Shown: piece by piece, positions 10,575-22,896 of the stretch
Numbering within the stretch: position 1 is the stretch's first letter
Layout of the letters: every line of letters begins with the position of its first letter
From: Liopterus haemorrhoidalis
Lineage: Eukaryota > Arthropoda > Insecta > Coleoptera > Dytiscidae
Assembly (NCBI GenBank): GCA_963971575.1
Contig: OZ020611.1
Span: 59,367,381-59,431,380 of the forward strand
Direction: 5' to 3'
Length of the DNA stretch: 64,000 nucleotides
Position numbers and translations under genes: made by a program
The notes under the pieces: model-generated
The model's input: only the letters and a program-made list of their open reading frames with translations
Told to the model about the DNA's origin: nothing
Databases searched by the model: none

Positions 10575-11738
10575 TCCCAATATACAAGTATCCAAATTAA
10601 TAATAAAACATATCGCTCCAAAAATCAACCTTTAGAAATAGGGGTGCCACAAGGCAGTGTAGTTGGTCCGACTTTATTCATACTATACTCCAATGATCTT
10701 ACATCCCTCTTACTCCAACTCCTACAATTATTTTAACAAAATAAAAAATTTAACAACTTCTTTCGCAGATGACAATAGCTTCCTTATAAAGTGCGAAACC
10801 GATAACGAAATAGCTTCACACTTTCAATCAATATTAAGTAACATACACAGTTGGACCAAAAAAACAAATTAACTTTAAATATAAATAAAACAAATTGTGT
10901 TTTATTTAAATCAGTTCAGAATAAAATAAATTCTGACAACCACTTAATTTACAATGGTCCAGAAATTGAAACTTCAGAGAATGTAAAACTGCTAGGTCTC
11001 ACTATGGACTCTCAAATAAATTGGATCGGTCATATTAACTATCTTGATCAAAGATTAAGCTCGTGTCTCTATGCGTTAAGATCACTAAGAAACCACTGTG
11101 ATGAGAACACGATGAGAACATAATATTTTTCTTGTTTCCATTCACTTTTAAAAATTAATATAATGCACTAGGTTCAATCAACTGAATGGAAACGAATTTT
11201 GCGACTACAAAAATCAGCGATACGAATACTAGCCTCTGTCAAATATAGGGATTCTTGTTGAGAGTCCTTTAAAAAATTAGAGATATTGACGCTCCCGTCC
11301 GAATACATTTTATCCGTGTGTATGTTTTGTTACAAAAATTTGAATATTTTCTCCACAAATAATCATGGATGCTCAACAAGAAAAAAAAATTACTTGTTCC
11401 TAAGTCTCACAATTCGTCTCGTTACCAAAAAGGAGCATATTTTAATTGCTGCAATTACTTTAATTTATTGACTGAAAAATTAAAAAACATAAAATCTGTC
11501 AGCAAATTTAAATACAGTATTAATCGTCTTCTAATTGATAAATGTATGTATGATTTAGATGAATACTGTATAAATTAAAATAGTTATGTACAAATATTTT
11601 TATTTATCTATTGTCATATTTGTATCAAATTATTACTTTTGACTTGCTCTACATGTATAACATTGTATTTTTATTTATCTGTATTATATATAATGTACGT
11701 ACATATTAGCAAAATAAATTATTATTATTATTATTATA
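10575..11738 (+). pseudogene. CR1/Jockey-like reverse transcriptase, decayed
   Basis: A 5'-truncated non-LTR element. Fragments in shifting frames include GVPQGSVVGPTLF (RT motif before the active site, about 10640), FADDNSF (active-site block, about 10765), LTLNINKTNCVLF, VKLLGLTMDSQINW and LDQRLSSCLYALRSLRNH, followed by C-terminal pieces to about 11576. At least three frameshifts break it. It ends in an ATT trinucleotide tail (about 11713-11738), a usual 3' end for CR1-like elements. No endonuclease or ORF1 is present. The clade is a tentative call from the RT blocks and tail. Confidence 0.8.
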
Positions 11739-12415
11739 GCGTCTAGTTTTATTCATATGGAGTTAGAATCTGTTTTATTTGCAATAATAAACTATTTATG
11801 TGATATCCCAAAAATGTAACGTACTATTTCAAATCCGTTTACGTTCTTGTTATGTGACCTAAAATATGAAACAAAAGCTTCTAACTATAAATGATTTTTA
11901 CAGATCTAACGTGCACAATAAACTGCACCTTATGTACGATATATCCTTAAAAAACCCTTCACATTTTTCGTCATTAAATTTTATTAGCAGTTGAAAAATA
12001 TGTCAGAAATAAACGACTCCAGCTGCACCACACACGGAAAAACTTTTGCACAAAATAAAAATAAAATAAGAAAGGACTCTCATGATTTATATGAGTAGCC
12101 CATGTTGGCATAAAAGAAAATATGGGGTGCGAAATGTGACTTGTAGAAAAGTAAAAAAATGTTATATCTACTGACAAAAAGATAGCTTTGTAAAGAACTA
12201 AAAGTTGATTATTGTCAACTCAGAAACAGAAACTTGATATAGTCACTAAAGGAAGGAAAATTAGCATATTTGAACCGATTTGAATCAAATGTACATTTCT
12301 ATAGCTGCTAATAAAAATAGTATTCAAGTATTCTATGAATAAAGTGGCAAAATTTAAGTTACTAAGTAGAATGTCACAAAAAATAAGTGGGAGATCTTTA
12401 CCATTAATAAAGGAG
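11739..12415. other. No recognisable feature
   Basis: AT-rich sequence. The minus-strand frames at 11974-12177 and 12220-12477 show no family resemblance and have no supporting signals. Confidence 0.45.
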
Positions 12416-12530
12416 CAGTGTTGTAATAGATACAGATACCTAAGAAAAATTGTATCTTGATGCAGATACAGATACACAATTATAAAAAATATCTAGATAC
12501 AGATACATGCCAAAAATGTTGGTATCTACT
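12416..12530. repeat. GATACAGATAC-rich segment with hAT-like start
   Basis: It begins CAGTGTTGTAATAGATAC, a hAT-type CAGTG start, and carries several copies of GATACAGATAC in both arms. No convincing right-hand terminus was found, so this may be a truncated non-autonomous element. Confidence 0.4.
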
Positions 12531-12728
12531 TAAAAAAAAACACTAAAAATGATAATATCATATTTTTTACCAAACAAACAGCGCATGTTAATCAGTATTA
12601 TACAGGCTGTCCAAAAATGACCGTGAAGTCACAAAAAGCCCACTAAATTCAAGGTAAAACATTATTTTACGGAATAAATTCGTACTAAATAACGTAGGTA
12701 TTATGTTAGGCATAAGTGCTAACGTATG

Positions 12729-12774
12729 AGCTGCTTATCTATAAGACTAATGTTAGTCTTATAGATATGCAGCT
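12729..12774. repeat. 46-bp near-perfect palindrome
   Basis: Two 22-bp arms (AGCTGCTTATCTATAAGACT plus AA, and its inverse) are separated by TG and differ at one position. No transposon ends, coding sequence or terminator context explain it. Confidence 0.85.
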
Positions 12775-14817
12775 ATGTTCTTGTTAAGAGGATGTTCCTA
12801 TCAATCAAATTTTAGCCCTAATTGAAGTGGAATTGAAGTAATGTCACGATGATTTTTGATCACTAATAAAAAATTACTGATAATAAATATGTGATTATAT
12901 TTTTTCTCATTCCATACAAATTTAATTTATAAACTAAATTTCAGTTGACATTAGCACGCTTACTTATTAAATTTATATGAACGTTTAATAATTTATTCAA
13001 TTTTACGTCTTTTAGGAAACACACTTACTTGTCTTCCTGACTTCAATTAGGAAATGAACTTAACATCCACACTAACATGGCCGGCCCTTAGATGAGCGGA
13101 CTAGAGCCAGGCCTGAAATGATGAAATGCCTCAAAATAATTATCAAAGTGTAGTTTCAATCACTGGATACTTTTAAAGGGCCTTAATTTGTCTTGCCCAA
13201 GGCTTCAACCGCGGTTCAGTCCCAAACCAATTGTGTGGATATAATTTTTCATATGTTTTTAATAAATTGCTCATCAAAATAGCAACAAAAGTTATTCAAA
13301 AACTTAGTTTTCATTAATAATGACCCATTTTACTTAAACCCATTCAAAAGCTACGAAAAACGAGTGAGAATATATATATTTTTATTTACATTCCATACAA
13401 ATTTAACTTGTAAACGTCAAAATTTCAGTTGTTTTCTGAATTTTATTTATAGTAAAAATAAAATATTTAAATCAATTAAATTAAAACAATGAAATTATAG
13501 CTAAATTGATTTCAAACCACTTGAAATTTTGATACTGAATAGTTAACATATTATATTAAATAAAAATGATCGTCAGCTGCCAACATAACGGGGTAAATAT
13601 CGTCAGTTACATCATTGATTACATTATAAAATGCTTAGGCTAAAGGCCCGCTCAGCAATTATAATTCCTCAGTTGACGGTCTTAGCCCCATTGTGCAAAC
13701 AGATGATTGTTGTTTTTATTATTCTAATTATATAATAAGTTCGATGTATAAGTTTCATTGAATTTGAAATGACTTTACAGCTTTTTTTATGACAGGTTTC
13801 TACAAGCGACTGACGTATAAACATCCACTATGTACGCAGCTGACTTTTTTTATTATTATTGTCACTCAAAAAATAACTGTGCAAATTTTCAAGTGGCTTG
13901 AAATGACTTGTGGATTTTTTTGTTTACAAGATGTACATTTTCTCACTACCAGCTCCTCTACTACCAACGCAGATGACGCTTAGATCATCAACTTACTACC
14001 CGAAAGGAATAATTTCCAAACCGATTTATTAATCCCAAAAGTACAACATGAGACGAGACAAGTAAAATGGTTGGTATATACTATCATTATACTATATCTT
14101 TGTTTGGTGATCACACATCTCTGTATAATTTTAAAAATTAGCTACCTCTGATACCACAACGTGCTTTTCTAATTCATTACATTTTATTTTCTTTCAAACC
14201 TCCGAATGCTTTATCGCTTTAATTTCTAACGAAAACTATCTAAAAATGTAGGTAAAGGTCAACAATAACGCGACAATAATTTAACTTATTTTACAAAAAT
14301 CCGTAAAATACACCATATAAAGCTAATAAATTGCTGGTAAGTGTCATTATCTTGTACATTTACACTGCACTGCTAGTAACGTGTTCAAATGTGGTAGCAA
14401 CAGCTATTAATATCCACAAAATCGTTTTTATACCTTGTTTGATCTACAAAAACTTAATGTCCTGTTGAGTGTGGTGATCACAACCTGACGCCGTACTTGA
14501 CTGTCCTCTCAGACTATTTGTCATCTTTAAGGAGGATTCTGTATCTGAAGTGAAATTTGTTAAAAATAAACATTAAATTCAGGGTTAAAAGTTTCAAGAT
14601 CAAGGAACGACATTTTTACTATAGATTTAACATATTACAGGTTTGTATAATTAAGTTTTTTAACTTAATTATACAATATTTAACTAAGACGTTTGATTAT
14701 TCCACTAAAAAAATTAAAATAAATCTTGTTCTTTTTATATTTCAATTCTACAGTGTGTTGGCTATCATAGGAGCTATTTCAACTTTGAACAAAGCTGCAC
14801 GGTATGTTTTATAAAAC
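12775..14817. other. AT-rich stretch with small hairpin, no gene
   Basis: Around 13080-13230 a GC-richer block (GGCCGGCCC, GGGCCTTAATTTG) looks like a decayed repeat. A perfect 14-bp inverted repeat with a 4-base loop lies at 14644-14675 (TGTATAATTAAGTT arms). Frames at 13789-13983 and 14557-14814 have no recognisable content. Confidence 0.45.
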
Positions 14818-16435
14818 TGTTGCAGGAGGTAGTACCCCAGGAGAAGTCCCCCAGGTCACTATCCTGGACACTGTAACCAGGCTAAGCTCACGAGCAGGGT
14901 TTCTAGTATGCCGCCTGGGCTTGAAGAGCCTGGTCTTGCTAATGCGTCTCAAATTGAGGTTGGGTGACCCTTTAGGTGTGTTCTAAATGAAACAACAATG
15001 TGAATTTACATAACAGGATATAAATAAACGTTACAATAGGTGTATAAACTAAACATATTAATAATATAAAATTACAATACAAAGTTGAGGACTAGGATTG
15101 TGGTTAGGGATTATGAAGGGACGGCGAGCGTCCAACATGGTGATGGGCGTCGCGGCGAAAATATACAATAGACGGCGAGCGTCATGTTTGGGTCCGTAGT
15201 GGACATTTGTGGACGAACAAATGTCCTTTGGTGGCAGCGTCAGAAGGCTCAATGGCGGCAACGCCAGAGCAGGCGTTGTGGTGACAACGCCCTAAAGGCT
15301 CTATGGTGAGCAATACCAGAGCAGACGGTGTAGTGAGGTCCGTAGTGGACGTTTGTGGACGAACGAGTGTCCTTTGGTGGCAGCGCTCTGAATACTCGAT
15401 GGCGGCAGCGCCAGAGCAGGCGTTGTGGTGACAGCGCCTTGAAGACTCTATGGCGAGCAACGCCAGAGCAGGCGGTGTGATCCGTCGCGCCGAATATCGT
15501 TGTGTAGATTCGGTGACGGAATGTACGAGGCGCTGATCGCTGATGCTTTGGCGGGGGCGCTCTGCAAGAAGGCCAGTTGAGTGTTAGGGACTAGTGAAAG
15601 GCTGATGGCTGATGTGGTCCTAGATTCCAGGCAACGCTGCGGTACTTCCGAGTATCCACACGGTTTTGTGCCCTGGCAGTGGTGTATCTCGGCCCTGGCA
15701 GCCGTGCGGGAGCAGCGGTTGATGGCACTGAAATGCTGTCTATGTCCCGAGTCGTTAGAGCCGGCTGTCGATATTTTGCCACTGGCGCGGCGAAATATGG
15801 GGCGCCCCTGTAGGAAGAATGATTTGCCCCGGGCGCGACCAAACTATGGGGCGCCGCTGATGTTAGTAGCGCAGAGACCGGGCTCTCGGGCCTTCCTTCT
15901 CTAGGAACGTTGGACTTCCTTCGAGACGTTCTTCTCCATCGTCGTTGCTGGAGGCGGTAGATGCCACGTACAGGAACGAACGGCAGGGGGGTTCAGCGTA
16001 TAGCGAGCGGTAGCGCTGACTCGAGCGTAAAGCGAGTCTAGACGACTCCGCGTAAAGCTTGTCGTAGCGGCGAACTCAGCACAAAGCGGGTTTGTGGGCT
16101 CGCGTAAAGCGGGCCTGGTGGCGAACTCCGGGTAAAGCGCGTTGTTGTTGTAGCTCAGGCGTAAAGTGAGCTATACTGACCAGATGGAACTCGTAGCGGT
16201 TCTGGGTTTGGAGCCACTATTTATACTAGCTAACTGCGTAATTTGGGGAATTACCGGATTTCAGCCAATAGGGTTTTAACTCCGCCCATTGATAGGGTCA
16301 TTTTCGCAATACCTGCTAAAAATGCGCGGGTTAAGTTAATTAACGGTTTTCAGGTGTCGGCACGACTCATGTGGTCTTAGTGACGTGAAAGAGCGAGCAG
16401 TGCGACCACCGGCACGCGTGCAATCCACGGTAACA
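14818..16435. mobile_element. Long GC-rich LTR-like segment (solo LTR candidate)
   Basis: Base composition jumps from AT-rich to GC-rich between sharp limits. The segment starts TGTTGC and ends GTAACA (TG...CA form) and is flanked by AAAC on both sides (14814-14817 and 16436-16439), the 4-bp duplication usual for Gypsy-type insertion. On the minus strand AGTATAAATAGTGG near 16215-16228 could be a core promoter, so minus is my preferred orientation; a TATAAATA also occurs on the plus strand near 15020. Inside are a 146-bp duplication (starting 15192 and 15338, GTCCGTAGTGGAC) and repeated GCGTAAAGC motifs at 16020-16150. At 1.6 kb it is long for a solo LTR. Frames inside (for example 15581-15904) are by-products of GC-richness. 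Confidence 0.5.
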
Positions 16436-16626
16436 AAACTATTAAAATGTCAGTACTAATATACGGTTCGGAAACCTGTGTAAAGGAAGTAATTTTGATA
16501 TTGTTTCAGAAATAAAATTTCATAAATAAATTCAATGTGATCATCCAGTTAGAGCAAAATATTAAAAATATTAAATGATACCACATAATCTATTACTTAG
16601 AAAGGACACTTAAGCGTAGACATGTT

Positions 16627-17361
16627 CAGTGGCGTATACATAAAGGGTAAGGGGGGCACATATGATGTTATCAATAAGACAGTTGCATCCCCTGCAACTG
16701 TCAGCGCACGGGCCGCATATTACTCGCAAAATAATTTTTGTTGCCCCTGAAGCATTCATGAAAAAAAGTGAGTTATTATCGATAAAAATATATTAAAAAC
16801 TGCAAAATATACTCCCTACTAGTTTTTCTGGTTATAAAGAAATTTCATGGAGCCCTTCGGAACATTTGAAGTTTCGCACTGCTTATCATTTTAATGAAAA
16901 GTAGACTGCGACCCAAATGAGTTAATTAATATTCCATTATTTGTTGATAAAAAGAATGTAGTTGTTAATTCAAGTATCAAAAACTTTCATTTAATATCCC
17001 TTAAAATTCTACAAACTTTTTTTCTTCATAAATACCTTCATATTTTATATTTTTAGTCTCGCGGGATATATTTTAAGTCTCAGTATTTCTCTTACATGTA
17101 TTTAATTTTCTACATTCAGACGCTTGGCTACAATTTCTGCGGAACGGACAGACTCATATGATGGAATTTTTTGATTATATCTACGAAGACTTAAAAAAAT
17201 ATGAATTTTTTTAAATTAATTTTAATACATATCATAGTAAATAGCTTATATATTGAAAATGCATAAGCTATTTTACTATACGACTATTTTAAATATGTTA
17301 AATTTTCATTTCGTTGGACTTCCAGGGAAGGCACGTGACTCCCCCGCCGAATACGCCACTG
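16627..17361. mobile_element. Non-autonomous hAT element with perfect 8-bp duplication
   Basis: It is flanked by GACATGTT on both sides (16619-16626 and 17362-17369). It starts CAGTGGCGTATACAT and ends inverse to CAGTGGCGTATTCGG, an 11-bp perfect terminal inverted repeat. The 735-bp interior has no transposase. Around 17090-17200 there is a phrase resembling the right end of the 1.05 kb repeat family (GCTTGGCTACAATTTCTGC then a CAGA-like stretch), so a fragment of that family may be embedded. Confidence 0.88.
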
Positions 17362-17546
17362 GACATGTTTATTACTGTAATTTGAGACCTTTGTAAAATT
17401 AACATGAAAAGGAAATCGTAAATTCTTATACTGATGACAACTCTGTCAATTAATAGATAAGAAACTATTAATCTCTGTTTTAAAATAAATATGAGTTTGG
17501 GTTAGTTATTTAGGTAGATAATACAATTTAATTTATGAATAATAAC

Positions 17547-18150
17547 TGTCGTCCGGAAGACCGGGATGTGATATGATATTTAACAGTTGGGCGATGTAAA
17601 CCTCTCAGGGCAATTCTGTTTTAAGAGAAGTTGAGTTTAAACCGTCATGAAGTTAGGAGATGTTTAAAGAAGTGGAGACTAAACATGTGATAAGTTAAAG
17701 TAGTCCAGTTAAGACAACCATTGGTTACAGATATTTAGAGTGTTCGATAGTGTAATATTGTAATTCCTTGTTCCGTATGTATGTTAGTGTAGTGTCCAGT
17801 TAAAAAATGGAGATAAAATATTCAGAGACATGTGGGAGACAAATGGTTTTAGACGATGTTAGTCAGGACTGTGGTGTCCAGTGGATAAATAAATGTTTGT
17901 GGTAATGAGTCTCTCGAGTGTTTAGTGTTATGAATGTGTGTCTCTTTGGATTTAGCTGTCATCGTATAATTGTAAGTCTAGTGTAAATAATGAAAATATT
18001 AAACTGTATCGTAATTAAGTCAGTTAGTTAACATGTTGACTTTAATTCAACAACCTTAACTTCTTCCTAAAAATCATAGCAACTAGTCAGCGAACATGGG
18101 GATTCCAGACCTGATCCGCTCACAAATCTTGGAAAATCATAATGTGAGTG
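17547..18150 (+). mobile_element. LTR-like segment plus leader remnant
   Basis: It starts TGTCGTCCGGAAGACCGGG. The likely LTR end is near 18052 (TTTAATTCAACA), with a leader-like stretch to about 18150 ending GATCCGCTCACAAATC. The last approximately 200 bp align by eye with 32500-32760 inside another insert (shared ATTGTAAGT, CTAGTGTA, GACTTTAATTCAA and the GATCCGCTC/GATACCGCTC phrase), so both come from one family. No gag or pol is present. Gypsy-like by layout only; boundaries are approximate. Confidence 0.45.
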
Positions 18151-18768
18151 AGACCTAGAGTTTGAGGGATGTACAGACTAAGTGCGAATGAACTATATCG
18201 ATATTATACATTGACATTTCATGTTGTATAACAGAGGATCACCACACCTGGACGGTAACAAAAATCGTGGAAAATCTGCTCCGCTAGTTTTGAATGTAAA
18301 ATTCTTCGAAGTATAATTTATTCACAATGTTTTTCCCATCTGAGTACGCCATGGTTTTTTTTTTGTTAGGCTGCATGAAATTTGACATTTAAAAAATAAT
18401 GACATTCTTCCAGACTTATTAATATTCCAAACTTTTTATATTTTTAAATATAAATAAAATACATGAAAATATAGTAGGTAAATAAAATTTACATAATTTT
18501 TTTAATATTTCATTTTCACATTCTAGTCTCTGTCTGTAGCTACCAATAAAACTGCTAGCATAACATGGCCTACTGAGATGAGGAAACATCGTGATTGGAA
18601 TATATAATATACAAATCAATTAAAAAAGGACCAAATGAATGGTGAATTAGTGTGTACCATGAAATACAAACAGAATATGATGACGGTGATAATGTAGTCG
18701 TGATTAAATTACAATGACTCAGATTAAAATATTTACACCGTATTACTATGGATACAGTACTGCAAGAT

Positions 18769-19160
18769 GTGATGCCGTTGCGGACGGACAAAGATCGTGA
18801 AATCTTCTAGTGACCACTGGTGACAATGAGATAGAACTGGAAAAAGTGATTATATAAGACGAGTGCTTCCTGGGTTGGGAAGTTAGTCAGCAAGTCAATT
18901 CCATGCAATCGAGTAACCAGTAGCAACAAAGTTAGTGTAATTTAACGCAGCTGTAGAGTGACTCAGTTGAGTGAATGCTGGGCTTAGTCAGCGATACACG
19001 ATAATTGGAAAGTTCAATTGTGGCAGGTATAAGTGTAGAGATGTATTGATTGTTTAAGTGACATTATTGTAAGATGATTTAGTGTATAAGCCCAGTATTT
19101 AAGAATTTTAATAAATATACAAAATCAAACCAAAGTTGTCTTATCTTTTATTGTTTCCAC
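18769..19160 (+). mobile_element. Second LTR-like segment
   Basis: It opens TGTGATGCCGTTGCGGACGG. A TATA-like GATTATATAAGACG lies at about 18851 and a polyadenylation signal AATAAA at about 19110, followed by a T-rich stretch; this order fits U3-R-U5 of an LTR. No flanking duplication was confirmed and no internal coding region follows. Unrelated in sequence to the element just upstream. Confidence 0.4.
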
Positions 19161-20439
19161 GTAATAGTATATTCAGTCAACAAATGGTCGAACAAGTATT
19201 TAACCAGAAGAGTTGGAGTTGGGAGTCGAGTAGTCGAAGCTTTTTGGAGGAGTCGGAGTCGGGAGTAGGAAAAAGTGATGGACTCCCGACACTTTAATTC
19301 AATTTTTATCAAGGATGAGAACAAACCGAAAATGAAAGCAAAATAAACATATTACCAGAATTTTTAAAAGCACGGAAACAGGAACGGCATTTTGTTCTCG
19401 GTTCAAGAACAAAAATGAAATTATAAATATACAATACCGATTTTAACCGGTTTTCTTCAAGCTTTCCAGTTTAAAATTTGATTAATACTGTTCGTATTAA
19501 CAGATTAATACGATGCAGATAAAAAAAAACAAAATATTGGTTTTACTCATATCCATTTTATCTGTTTTTGTATACTCTGTTTATTATGTTTAAGCGGAAT
19601 TAAACTGGATTTTCAGTTTCTCAAGTTGAAACGAGCTTCGTGCTTAATTCATGTTTCATGTTGACAGCCAAAATCTAAATGTCAAAAGGAAAAAGTGACA
19701 TATTATGAAAAAGTAAATAAAATACAAAAGTTAGTGAAAACTATAATAGTATATTCGAAAATTTGTATTAAAAATGACACAAAAAGTCATGATGAAATGA
19801 TAATGACTTGTTTATAAAAACTGCTCATCCCAATCCAAGATATTTATTATAAGTATTGTCTGTATCCTTAGTATCAGCGGAAAGTTACTAACTTTTAACG
19901 ATTAAATGAGGCTTTTTATCATTTTGTTTAACAAAAGCCCACTTCGGTCGTTAAAAAGTGAGCTTAAGTAATAACTTAAGAAAATATAAAATACATTTAG
20001 TACCGCTTAAACATTGGAGTGAAAGGAGTCGGGACACGGAGTCGGAGTAAGAATTATGAGTCGGAATCGGGAATTTTTCTGCCGACTCCCCATCTTTGTA
20101 TTTAACTCTCCGAAATTTGACAAGCCACACGTAGAAAACGCTGGATTTAATGGGCGATCCAGGATTTCACGAAGGAAAATATAAGATACTAGAAAGAAAA
20201 AAACAGAAAATAGAACCAAGTGGAGGAATATCGTGCAGGAGGCCTCAATCTATATGGGATTATAGAGCTACGATGATATGATGATGATACAGCTGTATGG
20301 AATAGGAATCCGTGATTTTTTCTACCTGTCTTTGAGATTTTTCAACCGAGCTATGTTCTTCTCTTAAGTATTCTTTTTCTTCCCTCCTAAAATATATCAT
20401 TGAAATCTGAGAATTTATTTGTTTATACTTCCTGGGCGA
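19161..20439. other. AT-rich stretch with GGAGTC repeats, no gene
   Basis: GGAGTCGGAGTCGGG-type runs occur at about 19214-19270 and again at about 20030-20090, about 800 bp apart. They are possibly the two ends of a decayed non-autonomous element, but an inverted pairing was not established. The frame at 20007-20219 is not credible. Confidence 0.4.
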
Positions 20440-20600
20440 TAGGTTTTTCTAAGTCCGCATATGTGTACAATATGCGGGTTAAAGAACTGTATGCACTTGC
20501 CAAAGTTTCAACTCTCCAGGTTTAACCAATTGGCTACAATTCTACCGTACATACGGATAAACAGACAGACAGACAGAGAGACATACAGATGGAAAACAAA
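20440..20600 (+). repeat. Diverged right-end fragment of the 1.05 kb repeat family
   Basis: The order GCGGGTTAAAGAACTGTATGC, then CCAAAGTTTCAACTCTC, then TTGGCTACAATTC and a CAGACAGACAGACAG tract matches the right third of the repeat at 364-1418, but with many substitutions. Confidence 0.6.
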
Positions 20601-21723
20601 AAGACAGACATTCTTCTTAATTTTCTTATAAAGCTAAAACATAAATTTTTCTGCGTAATTTTGCCGTAAGAATTTTTTACTCGCTAATAAATTAATCACA
20701 ATTAATTTCTACTTCGCATTTCAGAAGAGAAATCAGTTAGCAAGAGTTTTGTACCGATTAAGCGGTTTTTTATTCTACATTCATTGTTGCTTAGGTCACG
20801 AAAATATTGATTAAATAATAAAGTTACGAGATTTTTCAGAATATCCAGTGCATGTGTATAAATCGAACGTTGCTATTGTATACGAGTCAGCAGTATTTTT
20901 ATTTCACTGAATTAGAGGTTTGCGGAAACCCTTAGAAATAACGTTAACGTTGCCGATAATCATTTTGCAATCATTTTTAAACGAATTGTATTACTGATAT
21001 TATCTTTTGTTACATTGTAACACATCGGATATCGAATGAATAGTAATCGCATATTCCTAAAATTTAGTGCGCAAAAGGAAATAGTACGAAACTGGGTTAT
21101 TTTAACATGGTAAAAAGAGGTAGCTGTCAATAGCAGAACATATTCAATACATACCACCCAGTTTTCAAGTACCGATCACAATTTAAATGATTGTTTAGTA
21201 ACTGACCTTTGAATTGTGTGATTATGCGTAAAAGTTTGATGAGGTAGTTACAAAAGTGTGTTATAATAAAGTAAGCATTTTAAAGGTTCTTATATAGGTT
21301 CTTAACGTCTGGGACTTTCGGCAGCTAAGGAAAGATCTCTGTGTTTTCTATAGAAGCTACGTAGTGAGCGTGACATGTTGATTGGCCTATCACTCCTGTA
21401 CAAACAGATACTTATTCTTAAGTACTGATTACTTGAGTGTAAGCAATTTTGCACAGTATCAACAATTCTTTTGTATGAACAATCGGTTAATGGGATTGTA
21501 ATAGCAATATGCAATAGTTTTAACATACAGCCAGTATTGAGTATGAATAACTAAAGCAGAATTCCAGCAGAATCAAATGTAATATTTACAAAGCACTTAT
21601 ACAACCAGTGCTCACATACTGATTTAAGTCCTGATTTTTCTAATAAAACACAAATATCATCACGAATTATTCGTGCTTTTCAAGTAAAAATGCTCAATTT
21701 TCTCCTATTTTGAAAATAATAGC
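20601..21723. other. No clear feature; possible RT scrap near 21.6 kb
   Basis: Mostly AT-rich noncoding sequence. At about 21570-21630 a frame gives KCNIYKALIQPVLTY, reminiscent of a region C-terminal to the RT domain in some non-LTR elements, but too short to assign. Confidence 0.35.
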
Positions 21724-22896
21724 CTATTCCACGACAGACAGTACGGATTCAGATCCAACAGGTCTACTACTTGCGCCATTCTATCTTTTCTTGATGAAAT
21801 ATCAAACGGTATCGTATCTGGTGAGTTTTGTTTGTCAACTTTTTTAGACCTAACGAAAGCTTTCGACTGTGTATCTCACCAGATTCTATTAAAAAAACTT
21901 GCATATTATGGCTTTGATGATCGCAGTTGCAAACTAGTAGAATCCTACCTACGGGAAAGGAAACAGCAAGTGTTAGCTAAAGACCATAAATCAGATCTCC
22001 TGACCGTTAATATAGGGGTCCCACAGGGTTCCATTCTTGGTCCCTTACTGTTCCTGATATATATCAACGACTTCCCGACTTATACGGATCAAACCAGTAT
22101 ACTCTATGCCGACGACACAACGTTGGTTTTCAAATCACGCTCCCTGACTAACGCCCTGTCACGCAGTGTATCTACGTTAGATAAAGCTAACTACTGGTTT
22201 GATACCAATAAACTATCACTAAACCTAGATAAGACCCAACAAATATTAATAACACTACGCAGAAATGATTTCGCTAACCAGGACCACGTAAAATTCCTAG
22301 GCTTGCATGTTGATCCCAACCTAACTTGGCATCAGCATGTAACCTGCTTATCAAGCAGACTGTGCTCAGTTATATTCCTATTCCGAAACTTAGTACAGTC
22401 TGTAACCAGGGATGTTCTAATGGTGGCGTATTATGCATTATTTCACTCTCACATATCCTACGCACTCTTAGCATGGGGACATTCTCCAGCTGCTGACAGA
22501 GTATTCGCTCTACAAAGGCGAGCCATTAGAGTTCTGACTTCGACTCCTTACAGAACAGACTGTCGACACCAATTTAAAATACTTAATATTATGACGCTAC
22601 CATCTTTATATATTTATAACTCTCTGCTACATATGCACAAAAAACAAATAAGCAATCTTCCCACTTACTGTAGTGTTCATAACTATCACACAAGAAATAA
22701 TTCCAACATATATCCGAATTTTTTAAGACTGAGTAAATCAAGAAATTGTGAGAACTATTTCGGAATTAAATTTATGAATAAACTTCCAAGCACTATAAAG
22801 AATTTAGATTACAACAATTTTAAATCTACAATAAAAAAATTCTTTGCTGAAATTGCATTTTACTCCACAGAGGAATTTCTTATGTATCAATTCTGA
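21724..22896 (+). CDS. 5'-truncated CR1/Jockey-like reverse transcriptase
   Basis: An open frame of 390 codons, counting the 36 upstream of the TTG at 21832, with no initiating ATG because the element is truncated at its 5' end. It opens LFHDRQYGFRSNRSTTCAIL, then FLDLTKAFDCVSH (catalytic aspartate block), GVPQGSILGPLLFLIYIND, ILYADDTTLVF (active-site YADD), NKLSLNLDKTQ, VKFLGLHVDPNLTWHQH and the family-typical C-terminus ending with FYSTEEF. The 3' end runs into an ATT/TTA repeat tail at about 22968-22993. Upstream endonuclease and ORF1 are missing, so it cannot move by itself. The RT part is the best preserved of the three CR1-like copies here and has no internal stop. Confidence 0.88.
   Translation, partial: LFHDRQYGFRSNRSTTCAILSFLDEISNGIVSGEFCLSTFLDLTKAFDCVSHQILLKKLAYYGFDDRSCKLVESYLRERKQQVLAKDHKSDLLTVNIGVPQGSILGPLLFLIYINDFPTYTDQTSILYADDTTLVFKSRSLTNALSRSVSTLDKANYWFDTNKLSLNLDKTQQILITLRRNDFANQDHVKFLGLHVDPNLTWHQHVTCLSSRLCSVIFLFRNLVQSVTRDVLMVAYYALFHSHISYALLAWGHSPAADRVFALQRRAIRVLTSTPYRTDCRHQFKILNIMTLPSLYIYNSLLHMHKKQISNLPTYCSVHNYHTRNNSNIYPNFLRLSKSRNCENYFGIKFMNKLPSTIKNLDYNNFKSTIKKFFAEIAFYSTEEFLMYQF

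Noticed and set aside
15581..15904. 107-codon frame in the GC-rich island
   Set aside because: GC-rich sequence has few stops; there is no family motif and overlapping frames are equally open on both strands.
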